Of a DNA stretch of 64,000 bases, positions 33,738 to 45,667 are shown piece after piece (position 1 is the stretch's first letter; the number at the start of each line of letters is the position of its first letter). A program made the translations under genes and the position numbers. The notes beneath the pieces were generated by a model, which was not told the origin of the DNA, made no database searches, and was given only the letters and a program-made list of their open reading frames with translations. Source of the DNA: Ziziphus jujuba (taxonomy: Eukaryota; Streptophyta; Magnoliopsida; Rosales; Rhamnaceae); assembly GCF_031755915.1 (NCBI RefSeq), contig NC_083387.1, forward strand, positions 26,725,001 to 26,789,000, in the 5' to 3' direction.

Positions 33738-34624
33738 CTACTGAGGTGTACCATACATCATATATTGCGCATCAATGCCACACTGACGTAAATATATTGC
33801 AAAAGGTCCTGGGTTCCATCCAGTCTCATCATATCTGCCATAAAATTCACCATCTTTATCAGACCTCACAGCCTTTATCTTCTTATTTTTTTGAAGCTCC
33901 ATCTTTACCTTAAACTCCTTAAAAGCACCTAAAGAATCTGACTTCTCACGGATAAGCTCAACATGTCTATAACGAGAAAAATCATTAATGAATGTAATAA
34001 AATACCTATAACCACCCAAAGTAGTTGGAGTGAAAGGTCCACATATATGAGTATGGATTAATTTCAAAACATCTCCACACTTTACTATCTTATCCTTTCT
34101 AACCTTGGAAATTAGTTTTCCTTTCACACATTCTATACAAGTCAACAGATCGGAGAAATCAAGAGAGGAGTTATTCCATCCTTCACTAACCTTTCCATCC
34201 TGTGCCTAGAAATATGTCCCAACCGCTTATACCACAACATTGAGGAATTATCATTAGCTTTTATACGTTTAGAAGCAACAATAGGGGCAACAATAGAATT
34301 AACAGAATAATTAAGACTATTAAATAAATCAAATCTATATAAATTGCCACATAAAATTCCCAAACCAACAATTTTGCCATCCTTGTACACTTCAAATTTA
34401 TGTCTAAACAAGAGACTATAACCTTGACTATCCAAAAGAGAAATGGATAATAAATTACTCCTAATTGAGGGTACATATGAAACTTTTTGTAATTTTAAAA
34501 GATATCCAGTCGTAAGCTTCAACTTGATTGTTCCCATAATATCAACTTTCACTCTTGAGCTATCTTCCATATAAACATGCTGCTCAAGATTGGTTGCCCC
34601 CTTTTGCCTTATTATCCCCTGCAA
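33738..34624 (-). pseudogene. Copia pol: GAG-pre-integrase and integrase core
   Basis: 34624-34142 includes SSMLWYKRLGHISRHRMERL, the GAG-pre-integrase motif. 34145-33738 includes the CxxC of the zinc-binding region, HTHICGPF, YFITFINDFSRY and AVRSDKDGEFYG of the integrase core. The two pieces overlap in different frames at 34142-34145, so one frameshift separates them. Confidence 0.85.
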
Positions 34625-34657
34625 TGAATTAGTAACATGAATTATTGCTTCAATATC

Positions 34658-34996
34658 TTACCACCAAGAATTCATAGGCACATCAATAATATTAATCTCA
34701 ATCATTAAAATATTATCTTTCTTCTCTTGCTTTTCCTTTAAATTACAACATTCTATCTTCTTGTGTCCAACTTTATTGCAGTAGCCACACCTTCTATTGA
34801 AGTACTCTTTCCTTTCTCCTATCTGATAAGCAGCATCATACTTAATATTATTTAAAAGGTCCAAATAATAATGCTCCTCATTCATATCAAACTTGATAAA
34901 TTTATTTCTTTTCTCCTCAAGAAGTTTCTTTGCAGTATCAACCTTAGGAATACTTGCATATATAGCTTCATCCATATAATTCTCCATCATCATCAT
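34658..34996 (-). pseudogene. Copia gag remnant with zinc knuckle
   Basis: 112 codons ending with CGYCNKVGHKKIEC, a CX2CX4HX4C knuckle. Most of the usual gag N-terminus (UBN2-type) is not recognisable upstream (35000-36550), so gag is truncated or replaced. Confidence 0.75.
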
Positions 34997-34999
34997 GCA

Positions 35000-36550
35000 G
35001 CACTTATTAGAATACTTTCAATCCTCATAAAATTTCCTAATTGCTATACTACTCTCATCAATTGGTATATCTGGTAGATCTATCTCCAAGACCAAATCCA
35101 ATTTCATAAAGGTCAAATTCATAACCAAAGTTTTCTTCCACTTCTGATAGTTTGTCCCATCCAATTTCATTATAGCAGTCATCCCTTATCACATAACATA
35201 AAATCAATATAGTTAGGGTCTTTGTAGCACTAAAAATACCCTTTCGCGGGCCAAGGACAGTCAACCAAATAATCACAATCAAATGCATTGAACTGAATCA
35301 CCGACAGGGTAACTCAGAATCTGTGATTCATGGCATTCAATCAACTTCCACTGCCATTCCAAGAGTCATACAAAGTAACTAAAACCACTGACAGGGTAGC
35401 CTAGTTACCCGTATAGACCCTGGTTAATAAGAGGGAGATAACAACATATTGGCAATTTCATAAAATAGGTAAATATAAAATATTCCATTCACTATGCCAA
35501 CATACATTACATTGGTATATATAATGCAGACAAAATAAGTCTCACAACAGGTGAGTACTTAAAATTCCACACTACTATACCAACTAGGCACAAAGCCTCT
35601 TTAAGGAAAGCTAACACAATCCAATTCTCCAAACATAAATGTTTAATTTAATTCAATAAATTTGGAATAAAATAATTAAACAAATAAACAAATGAACTAA
35701 TTACCAATAAATAAATAAATAACAAATTTTTATGTTTTTATTTTATAATAATAAAATAAAAACAATAGATAAATAAATAATTAATCAACAATAAATTAAA
35801 TAAATGAGAATAAATATAAGTAAGAAAACATGTTTTTTTTTTTAATTTTCGGCTGCTGACGTCAGCAAACGACATGTCATGCTGATATCATTATGCTGAC
35901 ATTAGCAGACTAGCCAAAACTACATATCGTATGTTTCATCTTCTGCAGCTAACCAGGTCACGGGAGACTCAGTTCCACTCCAAACGGGTCACGCGACCCG
36001 CTTATTCGACCCACCTGGAAATTTCTTTTCCGATATTCTTTTCCTGGGTAATATTTTCCACAAATCAATTTCAATGTTTTAGCAACCAAAACCAATGCCC
36101 AAGAAAACTTATTCATTCGGCCAAAACCGAGTGTCTCAATTTATTTATTTTATTCAAAAAAACAAAAAGGTTTCCAGTCCAATTAAAGATGTTAAAGAAT
36201 ACAATTCATGACAACAACCTATTTTTCCACCGTGCCCATATCTTAATTCGAACTAAAACAAAAAATTCACATAATTTGCACAAACTCAATATAAACCCGA
36301 TATTGCGCAAGAGAAAAGAAATTAATCAATAAAATTCAAAATTAAAATTTGGATCTCTAGACAATCAATAGCCGTAAACACAGATGAATATTACATATTG
36401 TATTTCAGGAAACAAGCATGTAATAGCATAATCACAAGGACGAGAGAATAATTATAAAATAAATATCATGTCATCAACATACACAATCAAAGTTCAATGG
36501 CCGCATATCAATATAACGACAAATTTCAAAATAATTTATTATGCATATTA
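35000..36550 (-). other. Copia leader/gag region without recognisable coding
   Basis: Between the gag remnant and the primer-binding site. A small frame at 35058-35288 minus has no family resemblance; the plus-strand frame 35931-36332 is antisense to the leader. Long AT-rich stretch at 35640-35830. Confidence 0.5.
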
Positions 36551-36556
36551 ACAATA

Positions 36557-36568
36557 GGCTCGATACCA
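36557..36568 (-). other. Primer-binding site of copia element
   Basis: On the minus strand TGGTATCGAGCC, next to the 5' LTR after a two-base gap. It resembles the TGGTATCAGAGCC site complementary to plant initiator-Met tRNA, with one base missing. Confidence 0.8.
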
Positions 36569-36570
36569 AT

Positions 36571-37082
36571 TGTTAGAATTTTAAAGATCTAAATATACAT
36601 AATAAATTTTATAAGTCATAAATTACTAACTTCCAAGTGCAGCCATTGATAAATTAAAATTTAATCCTGCAAAATAGAAAACAATATAAAGTAGTGCATA
36701 TTAACACACTACTCTCAAACCACTCTCAGATCTCTGAAAATCCTAATCTCAAAGTACCATATATGACATATGTTTGTTTGCTTGCCTTAGACCTTTTATA
36801 GTCTCTGCAAGTCAGACTTACCTATTAATTTTTAACACACACAAAATAATAATAATTTAATAATATAATAATAATAGGAAAAATATGGGTAAGTCATTGG
36901 GATTATAAAGAAAGTTGGTCCTCTAGTCCAATAGATCAACTGGAGTCTTATAGAGAGTGTATGACCAAGGATCCTACTACAAAATAATAAAATAAGTCAA
37001 TCCCATTAATGACATAAATAGATCTTGTAAACGAGTAATTGATTATGCTAAGTCCACAAATTATTTATTTATTTATTTAACA
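36571..37082 (-). repeat. 5' LTR of copia element
   Basis: 512 bp, direct repeat of 30455-30961. The AGAAC target duplication follows at 37083-37087. Confidence 0.9.
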
Positions 37083-37087
37083 AGAAC

Positions 37088-37257
37088 TAGTCTTTTGACC
37101 AAGAGGGACGTAAAAAACAGTTAACACGAATACAATAAAGTCCCAACCCCACTGCCTTGGTTCGCATCAACCCTGCCATGCCATGCTTAGACCTTGTCTA
37201 GGCGCTGAAGGGGCATCTCTCTTCTTTCCTAACTGTTTCTAATTATATAAGCAATCC

Positions 37258-37289
<32 letters not shown>

Positions 37290-38313
37290 TGATGATGAAA
37301 ATCAGATCGAAATTCCTTACAATTTCAGACTTTAAATTGATGAAACAATTTTTGTTTATAGATTTTGTCATTCTGAACAAGAACAAAAAGCAATTATTAG
37401 GAAAATAAATTTATCTCTTTTAGTTTGGGCTGGGAATTTTTCATAATCAAACAAGTTCTTCTAACCATGTCGAACAAACCAAAAAAAAAAAAAAAAGGTT
37501 TGTTCTAACAGCTAAAAGAAAGAAAAGTAGCTTTAGTAAATGCAATACCTCGCTGCACAAGAAATGTTTATTTCCATAGCCACCATTGTTCCTCTACACT
37601 ACTGCACTTGCTCTCAAAAACTATGAACAAGATGAATATTATTTTGAGTTTGTGCGATGTATAGATCATGTAACCACAGGTTTTCTAGTGATAATTTTGT
37701 AGATAATATAGAGATTATTCATGTTATGTTACAATTTATGAGCTAGAAATATAGAGTTAAAACTCTTTTCACCTCCTTTGTTATGATAATATGAGATCGG
37801 ATTCACTAGCATTAACTAATCCCCTTTTCCATTCTCGCATAAAACATAATGAAATTGAAATTTTCATTTTGTACAAGAGAAAGTTTCGTAAATAACATTG
37901 GAACTCCTATATATTCTAACCTTACATGTTTTAAAGCATTCTAACGTACAAAACTAGATGCAGGTGTGTCCAAGATAGCAACAAATAAAACAGAGGATGC
38001 TTACTCAATTAAATATATGCTTTCTCATATCTTTGACCCAATGATTTAGTGCCATCAAAAAAGATGTTTTTTATTACCATTAATATCACTAGAACATATA
38101 TATCATAGATAAAGGATAATTTAAATGATTATTATTAAAATGTTTAATTTTAAAGTTTAAATATAAAAATAATATAATTAAATGGTCAAATTAAAATTTA
38201 CCACATAAAATCGGTAATAAAAAATAACAAGATTAACTAAAATGTAAATTTTAATTATTTTATTTCCTAAAATTGTAACTTGAAAATTGGGAATTAATTG
38301 TAATAGTTGCCTT
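37088..38313. other. Intergenic DNA after the copia element
   Basis: AT-rich, (TA)n at about 37262-37290, A run at 37480-37497. 37140-37230 is a short GC-richer patch without recognisable coding. No gene. Confidence 0.6.
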
Positions 38314-38727
38314 TTGACTTTAACGTAATGCATTTTATTTCTTACCTTCCGATTTGAAATAAGTTTGGTTGGTTAAGATGGGTCAACAATTTTGCGACTA
38401 AATGTAAGCTTTGAAACTTTATATTATAAACTCATGTTAGCTAACCAAACACCCTAGACAGTAGACAATAATCTAAGATGGTACGTAATTTGAGAAGGTG
38501 AACAAACTAAATAAAAGCTCACAAGTTAGAGAAAATTCTCTCTGTTTCCTTCCCAACCAAACATGAAAACTATGTAACGTTAATCGGACCCTACTCCATT
38601 AATCCATGTATCTATAAAAACCACCCATGATAGCCATGAAATCTATCATAGAAAAATCAAAACCGAATCCATCATTTTTATATTAATTCAGTTTTTAAGA
38701 AATTTTCTTTAGAATTTTCATTCAGGG
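38314..38727 (+). promoter_or_regulatory. Promoter and 5' UTR of type B gene 2
   Basis: TTGACT W-box core at 38314-38319; the second core (TTGACC in the sister genes) is changed to TTACCTTCC. GGTTAAGATGGGTCAACAAT follows, with TATAAAAA at 38613-38620, 115 bases above the ATG. Confidence 0.7.
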
Positions 38728-39090
38728 ATGGCCTTGAGCAATTCCGTCTTCTTGGCCTTATGCTTTGCTGGTTTTGCATTTTTGAGCAATATCAATGTTG
38801 GCCTAGCAGGTCGTCAGCTTTTGCAGACAACTCCTCCAAATTTGCCCAAACTGCCTCCATTGCCTACCATGCCAAACTTACCTCCTTTGCCCACACTGCC
38901 AACAACACAGCCATCTCTGCCTAAACCAGGCACTCTGCCTCCACTTTTAACCATCCCAAACATCCCCAATCTCCCGAAGCTGAACTTCCCGCCCCTGCCA
39001 GCGACTTCGCTTCCAAACATTCCCTCCATCCCAACAATGCCATCCAATATCCCTTTCTTCTCCCCACCACCTTCAAAAACCAGCCCTTGA
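38728..39090 (+). CDS. Small secreted Leu/Ile-Pro-rich protein, type B copy 2
   Basis: 120 aa, ATG at 38728. The signal peptide MALSNSVFLALCFAGFAF... is followed by GRQLLQTTPPNLPKLPPLP. The centre reads LPPLLTIPNIPNLPKLNFPP, differing from copy 4 by Leu for Pro, Asn for Ser and Met for Ile only. Those two genes therefore come from the same duplication step (about 10.3 kb apart, with the same downstream sequence). C-terminus FFSPPPSKTSP as in all copies. Pro to Leu in the centre breaks one PPLP repeat and is the only such break in the array. Confidence 0.87.
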   Translation: MALSNSVFLALCFAGFAFLSNINVGLAGRQLLQTTPPNLPKLPPLPTMPNLPPLPTLPTTQPSLPKPGTLPPLLTIPNIPNLPKLNFPPLPATSLPNIPSIPTMPSNIPFFSPPPSKTSP

Positions 39091-40916
39091 AGATATATAT
39101 TCACTCTGCACTGTTCTGTTCTCTGGAGTAGTACATGCTCCATATATATGATCCGTTATTGCCTTTATAGTGAGGACATCCTATGTATGTGATCTTCTAG
39201 TTCTCTACGGAGTTCGCAGCAGTATATTTGATTCGTTTGTTTTGCAGTTTCATTTATAGATAATAAAATAATGTATCTGATACTGAATTTTTATTTTTAT
39301 TTTTATTTTTTTTGTGTGTAATGTGTTGTATATTTTGGGATTGTACTCGATAGATTTCACACAGATGCTATATCAATATCTAGTCATGTAAATTAACGTA
39401 TTCATGACACATTGTAGCACAATATCATGTCTTTCATTAATGCGCCTTCAAATCATATTAATATTATAATGTTAAAGTGTTAACGCTTGCTAGCCCAAAA
39501 AAAAAAAGAAAAAAAAAAAAAGGAAAAAGGGAAAGAAAGAAAGAAAGAAACATTTTATTAATCATGCCCCCAGAAATATACTATTAGCTAATGATAAATA
39601 GTATTTAAAAAAACAAAAAAAAAAAAACAAAAGAAAAAAAGAAAAAGAAAACTAATATTAACGAGTAAATGTAAGATTTTCAAAGGCAACACAATCTAAG
39701 TTCATGGGTTCCACGTTCTATCTGGGACAAATTTTTAGTGTTTCAACAACTTTTCCCTCTTACAAACAGGTGACTCCCATATATATAATTAAGAATATAG
39801 AATTTGTAAGCAATCATTATAGATATTTTCTATGTAAATGATATTGAAAGGGAAAATTTGGAGCTCTCTAATAATATTTGTTTGAGCATAGAAATAGTCA
39901 TATTAGTAAGTTTAGCACAATGATAAAAAAGAACCATTAAATATGAAAATACATTTTTAGAACCAAATCAAACATTGACTTCGCTAAAATCTTCTCTCTC
40001 GTATTGTAACGTTAAAAAAAAAAAAAAAATGTTCAAACGAAAACATAGGGTGTCATTAACTAATCACTTTCTTTTTGAACCATAAAAGTTGTAATATAGG
40101 TTCACTTTATTCAAAAATGTGCAGCACCAAATTTGTATGTTTTTTTCTTTTTTTATCAACTTCAATATAGATATATATATATATTATTTTATTTTTTTCT
40201 CTATCAGTCTATTTAATAGATTTTATTATTTTATCGGTCTATTTAATAGATTTACAACTTTACGAAAAACTTGTATTGTCAGTTTCGAAGGTTTTCTTTA
40301 TCATATGTATTGAGTCATTAGAGGCTCATAGATTATATGTATCTAATTCATAGTTGTCCTATATATAATTGATTTGTGTTGTACTTTGAGGGAATCTTTT
40401 TTATGTCTATTTGTTTATTCTAATAAGATTTCACTGTATATTTTCTCATTTTAATTGTTTCACATGTTAATTTGTTGATAAATTTCTTTAAATTCGTAGC
40501 ATTTTGTCTTTCACGTCAAATTAATTATACTAGTGATGAAATATAACGAAAATTTTTATATTGAAATCATGCATATTTTATTTTTTTGTAAATAATATTG
40601 TTGTTTAAAATATCAAGAACAAATAAGGTAAAAATATTTGATTGGTAAAACCATTTTTTAAGTGATTTTAAGTTCCAACAATATAAAAAATAAAAATATT
40701 TTATTTAAATAGGCGGTGATGTGACATTTCACATTTTCAATGCTTTGTTGGTTCCTCAAACCGTATATTACCCAAAAAAAATAATAATAATAAATAAATA
40801 AATAAATCTAGATCTCAATCTTGATCCTCTAAACCTCTTCGCTAATCTCTAATTTCGATGGAGATTGTTAATTAATTTATTATTGAAAATACTCAAACCA
40901 AGTTATTACATAGCTA

Positions 40917-41069
40917 AAAAGGCAGCCGACTGGGTTGCTAGGGCTGCCAAAAATAGACATATTATTATCCCGGGTGGGAATGGGATACTATTCTGCCTTG
41001 AGTTTCACTCTATTTTGGAAGGTGATTTGTGCTGATGTAATATTAATAAAATATTCTTCTTGATCAAAA

Positions 41070-41075
<6 letters not shown>
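40917..41075 (+). pseudogene. LINE 3' end scrap (RNase H C-terminus)
   Basis: The frame KAADWVARAAKNRHIIIPGG resembles the extreme C-terminus of LINE RNase H-like domains (N..AD.VA..A). A stop and CTTCTTGATCAAAAAACAAA then (TA)n follow. Only about 160 bp are left; duplicated at 50747-50908. Confidence 0.5.
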
Positions 41076-41103
<28 letters not shown>

Positions 41104-41107
<4 letters not shown>

Positions 41108-41262
41108 GTAAAATTTTACGGTGTAGGTGATTTGCTTCAAAAATGATAATTTTTGAAAAAATTATAATCAATATTAATAATAGTTTTTTTATAAATTATA
41201 ATCAATAAAATGAAATCTACATTACAAAATCGTACGGATATTTATACTATAGATGGATTTTA
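41104..41262. mobile_element. Small MITE-like element in (TA)n
   Basis: Between TA runs at 41076-41103 and 41263-41280. Left end AAAAGTAAAATTTTACGGTG, right end ATAGATGGATTTTATATC, interior palindromic (AATTTTTGAAAAAATTATAA). The duplicate copy is at 50931-51072, diverged and about 15 bp shorter. Confidence 0.55.
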
Positions 41263-42289
41263 TATCTATATATATATATAGCTTACCACTCAAGTCACAA
41301 CCAATAACATCATTTATATAAATTACTAGTGCCGATACACATACTATCAATTTCAGATCATCTGCAATAGCTTTATTCCCCATAAAAATTTATTTGCTTA
41401 CATTAAAAAAAAATTATTTAAAAGATATTTTTTAATAGGTTTGTTCAAAAATTTTGTAAAGATGATATTGAAAAAATAAATAAATAAATAAATATAAACT
41501 TTCAATGTGAGTGTTATTTAATTTTTGTATAAAATCTATTAGACAGAGTAAACATTTAATGACACACTTATAAAAAAAAAATTAAAAACAATCTGCATAA
41601 GAAAATTTATTTTTAAAATAAAAAATAATTGACACATCATTGATTAATTAAAATTTAGATAAAATTATCAAAGATTAATTTTTGGATTTAACATCTATCC
41701 AGTGCTAAACATTCATGACAAATAGAATGAAAATTCTTCTAACCCATTAGAAATCCTTTGAGGATTAAAAGTTAAACAAACGTCTAGTATAATTTGGTAA
41801 GATTATTGGGGAAGTTTGATACTCCACAAATAATAACAATAATAATAATTGAGGATCTCTGAATATTTTCCTTTAATCAGATTCTAAATTCTTAATAATT
41901 TTTTATTAGAACATTTTTTTTTTTGGGTTTTCTGGTGAAAAATAAATTTTATTAGGACAGTTGATAACTTTACGGAATGAAACAGACGGAAAGATATGTG
42001 TTCGTTTTCTGTTAGCCGTGTTGTAGGTCCGTTAACAAATATTGTCTTTTTTTATTATTAAAAAAAAAAAAAACTAATTTTAAAGAAGAAGAAGAAGAAG
42101 AGGAAGAAAGAAAACCGTTAGAAGGCCTTAAATTGCAACTGTGCCAAATTAGGAAGTAATACAATGTATTAAACCCCCATTAGACAAATAAAATATTAGT
42201 TTGTGTGTAACTAAAATGTAGATCTGAGTTCATTTTATTTCCTAAAATGATAACCTGAAAAAATGGGGATTAATAGTAATAGTTGCCTT

Positions 42290-42727
42290 TTGACTTTAAG
42301 GTAATGCTTTTTCTTTGTTGACCTTCCCTATTTGCAATGAGTTTGGTTGGTTAAGATGGGTCACCAATTTTGTAAAATTAAGTTTTTTTATTTTTTTATT
42401 ATTTGTATTTTTAATGTAGCTGAAATTTATATCATAAACTCATGTTTGATAACCAAAAACCCGCGTCAATAATCTAAGATGGTACGTAATTTGAGAAGGT
42501 GAACAAACTACATCAGAAACTCAAAAAGCTAGAGAAAATTCTCTGTGTTTCGTCCCAACCAAACAGGAAAACTATGTATGCTAGCTAGCCAATTGGACAC
42601 TACTCCATGAATCTCTTCATCTATAAAAGCCCAGAATAGCCTTGAAATCCATCATACAAAAGCAAATCTGAAACTTTCATTTTATATATTCAGCTTCTGA
42701 GAAATTATCTTGAATTTTCTATCAACC
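42290..42727 (+). promoter_or_regulatory. Promoter and 5' UTR of type B gene 3
   Basis: W-box cores TTGACT (42290-42295) and TTGACC (42318-42323), GGTTAAGATGGGTCACCAAT, TTTGAGAAGGTGAACAAACT, and TATAAAA at 42622-42628, 106 bases above the ATG. Confidence 0.7.
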
Positions 42728-43081
42728 ATGGCTTTGAGCAATTCCTTCTTCTTGGCCTTATGCTTTGCTGGTTTTGCATTTTTGAGCAATATCAACGTTG
42801 GCCTAGCAGGTCGTCAGCTTTTGCAAACAACTCCTCCAAATTTGCCCAAATTGCCTCCGTTGCCTACCATGCCAAACTTACCTCCTTTGCCCACACTGCC
42901 AACGACACAGCCATCTCTGCCTAAACCAGGCACCCTGCCTCCGCTTCCAAGCATCCCCAATCTCCCGAAGCCGAGCTTACCACCCCTGCCGGCGACTTCG
43001 CTTCCCAACCTTCCCCCCATCCCAACAATCCCATCCAATATCCCTTTCTTCTCCCCACCACCTTCAAAAACCAGCCCTTGA
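42728..43081 (+). CDS. Small secreted Leu/Ile-Pro-rich protein, type B copy 3
   Basis: 117 aa from ATG at 42728 (ACCATGGC); the open frame extends six codons upstream without ATG. Signal peptide, GRQLLQTTPPNLPKLPPLP start and FFSPPPSKTSP end as in the other copies. The centre (GTLPPLPSIPNLPKPSLPPL) lacks three residues present in copies 2 and 4, and the next segment is SLPNLPPIPTIPSN. It pairs with copy 5 (9.85 kb away), from which it differs at only two residues (Thr/Ala and Ile/Leu). Function unknown; probably cell wall or apoplast. Confidence 0.87.
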   Translation: MALSNSFFLALCFAGFAFLSNINVGLAGRQLLQTTPPNLPKLPPLPTMPNLPPLPTLPTTQPSLPKPGTLPPLPSIPNLPKPSLPPLPATSLPNLPPIPTIPSNIPFFSPPPSKTSP

Positions 43082-44529
43082 AGATATATGTTCACTCTGC
43101 ACTGTTCTGTTCTCTGGAGTAGTACATGCTCCGTAAATATGATACATTATTTGCTTTATAGCGAGGACATCCTATGTGTGTGATCTTCTAGTACTCTATG
43201 GATTTTGTAGCAGTATATTTGATTTGTTTGCGTTGCAGTTTCATTTATAGATAATAAATTAATGTATCTGATACTGTTTTTTTTTTTTTTTTTTTTTTAA
43301 GTTTTTTGTGAGTATGTGTGTTGTATACTTTGTGATTGTACTCGATAGATTTCACAGAGATGCTATATAAATATCTGTTCATATAAATTACGGTATTCAT
43401 GACACATGGTAGCAATATCATGTCTTTCGTTAATGCACCTTCTAATCATATTATTATTGTAGTGTTAACAATCTATCAAAAAACAAAAAAAATGGTGTTA
43501 ACGCTTGCCCAAAAAAAAAAAAAAAAAAAGAATGAAAGAAAAGAAACATCTTTATTATTCATGCCTTGCAAAAATATAACTCTTAGCTAATGATAAATAA
43601 TATTTACAAAAAAAAAAAAAATTAAAAACAAACAAACAGAAGAAACGTTACAATAAGGAGTAAATGTGTGAATTTTCCAAGGCAACTCAGTCAAGTTCCA
43701 TGGGTTCCACTAGACAAATTTCCAGTGTGTCAACAACTTTCCCTTATTACAAACAGGTAGTTCCCATGTATATGGGTCTCTCACGTAGACTTCATACATC
43801 TGGATCCTATATTGTTCTTATCTATTTGTGAGAGAGGAATTGTGCTCCTGGAAGCGTAATGAATTTTTTTAATCTGTATGGGATTTTAATTTGCTCCTAT
43901 CTAGATGATATTTAATTTCAGAATTTTTATAAGCCTTGAAGTCAATTGTTTTGAAAAGATTTTGGTTGTTAAAAAAGTTTTTCATTTACATTTGAATCAA
44001 CATCGTCTCATATCCAGGATTGTATGAAATTGGATATTAGTTGTCTTTGCCAACAAGAGAGGCTACCAATGCCTCATGGCCCACATATACCTCGGCAACG
44101 TCACAGTGGTTCACCAATAGTTGTCTCACTATATCCTATTGTATTGTTCACTGACATTGTGATCTTTTTTGTCTCGCATTTTTCTGACCTCACAAATCTT
44201 ACAGTATGCTTTAACTAACCCTTATTTTGAATTTAAATATTTTTAAAATGCAAATTTCGTTCAGTCAAAATTAATTTACATATATATATATATATATATA
44301 TGGAAAAATTTTACGGTATTGATGGTACATATGCGATCTCAGTATGGATGATGATTTTTTGAAAACATTATCGTCAATATTTTTTCTGTATGATAATATT
44401 GATGATGATTTTTTAAAAAACTGTCATTAATACTCATGGTTCATATACAGACTATCTGTACCATAGACGAACTCTATATATATGTGTACAAATATATACA
44501 TAGGAAAATTCTACCATACCATAAATGGA

Positions 44530-44561
<32 letters not shown>

Positions 44562-45667
44562 TATGGATTTTAATTTTATAAAGCGAACAATTTTGATCTG
44601 CTAAAATATAATTGTCATCTAATGTTTATAGCTTATTGACATATGTTACAAATGGTAAGGGCTATCCAACCAGAGTTTAAATTTTAAGTTATTAATTGAT
44701 ATAATATTCTCAGCATTTAACACTTTAACATATTCCCACTTCTATATGGGTAACTAGTTTCTAAAATTACTCGTGAAGTAAATGTTATAATTATAATTAA
44801 GAATCTAAAATTTGTAAGCAATCATCTGTAAATATTTTCAATAAAATTGGTAGTTAGGGAAAATTTGGAGCTTTCAAATAATATTTGTTCGAGTATAGAA
44901 ATAGTCATATTGGTAAGCCTAATTAGCACAATAGTAAAAACCACTAAATATGAAAATACAATTTTAGAACCAAATTCAAACCTTGGCTCGCCTAAAATCT
45001 TCTCTCTCGTGTTGTAATGTTGGAAAGAAAAAAATAAAAAAAATGTTCAAACAAGAACATAAGGTGTTACTAACTATTCACTCTCTCCTTGAACAATAAA
45101 AGTCGTACATAGAGTCACTTTATTGAAAAAAAATGTGCAGCACCAAATTTTTATGGTTTTTTTCTATGTATATTTTCTCTATCAGTCTATTTAATAGATT
45201 TATAATATTATCACCAGTTGATTGTCAATTAGTTAATTTGTTAATTTAAGGGGTAATAATATTTCCAATAGATTAAAATTCTATATGTATATAAAAAATG
45301 ATTTTTATTACTATTATAATCATTATCAACTATAACCACGTACCCATATAGTTTAATTGATTATTCCTATAAGTTTCATCTCCCATATTAAATTTAAAAG
45401 TTTTGAAAGTACAAAATAAATAATTAAATGCAACCTATTCACAAACATTGTTCATATCAGCAACAAATAACAAAGTTATATATATATATATATATATATC
45501 TGATGTCTTGTATGAATTAATTCTTAATTAATTCTCTCCGTTATCGGTCCGGTTTTTTTTGGCTTGGAGCTGGAGTCTGGTAATTGGAGCCCGTTTCTTG
45601 TAGAGTTAAAATAAATATCAATCTGGCCTTTTCTGTGTTTGACATTCCAGTACAAAGAGATTCGTGG
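43082..45667. other. 3' flank of copy 3 and second alpha block start
   Basis: Conserved 3' UTR motif (GAGTAGTACATGCTCC, AATAAA at 43253-43258), A and T runs at 43277-43299 and 43511-43528, then the second alpha block from about 44080 with the MITE-like insert at 44302-44545. Frames such as 44024-44218 are not conserved with the sister block at 53.8 kb. (TA)n at 44279-44301 and 45476-45499. Confidence 0.6.
44302..44545. mobile_element. MITE-like insert in (TA)n, copy in second alpha block
   Basis: The first alpha block has an uninterrupted ATCTATATATATATTATGG at 23193-23212. Here about 240 bp separate the two TA runs. The left end is TGGAAAAATTTTACGGTA; GGTACATATGCGATC and TATCTGTACCATAG are imperfect inverted pieces. 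A partial second end (GGAAAATTCTACCATACC) and a (CT)n run lie at its right. Shared with 54033-54310, so it was inserted before that duplication. Confidence 0.6.

Larger units (their letters stand above)
30455..37082 (-). mobile_element. Degenerate Ty1/copia LTR retrotransposon
   Basis: 6.6 kb, bounded by direct LTRs (30455-30961, 36571-37082) that start TGTTA in both readings and end in TAACA, with AGAAC target duplications. Coding order on the minus strand is gag zinc knuckle, GAG-pre-integrase, integrase, reverse transcriptase, RNase H, which is the copia order. The pol frame is cut by several stops and frameshifts and most of gag is missing, so it cannot move by itself. The LTRs differ at roughly one base in ten by eye, so the insertion is not recent. 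Confidence 0.93.
39091..42289. other. Shortened alpha block without type A gene
   Basis: From 39780 the sequence follows the alpha block (AATAATATTTGTTTGAGCAT, CTATCAGTCTATTTAATAGA), then jumps at about 40255-40320 to GAGTCATTAGAGGCTCATAG, which in the first alpha block lies behind the type A gene (26045). The stretch that held the gene is missing. (TA)n at 41076-41103. Poly-A and GAA runs at 39499-39650 and 42060-42110. Repeated at 49710-52140. Confidence 0.65.

Noticed and set aside
35931..36332. 133-codon plus-strand frame in the copia leader
   Set aside because: Antisense to the element, no domain, in a decayed noncoding region.
38814..39143. Long antisense Gly-rich open frames opposite each proline-rich gene (also 25553, 29480, 42814, 49087, 52668)
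   Set aside because: They follow from CCN-rich codons on the coding strand, which read as NGG (Gly, Arg, Trp) in the other direction. There is no start context, signal peptide or independent conservation.
44024..44218. 64-codon frame in second alpha block
   Set aside because: The parallel sequence at 53.8 kb has a shifted, broken frame, so it is not conserved coding.
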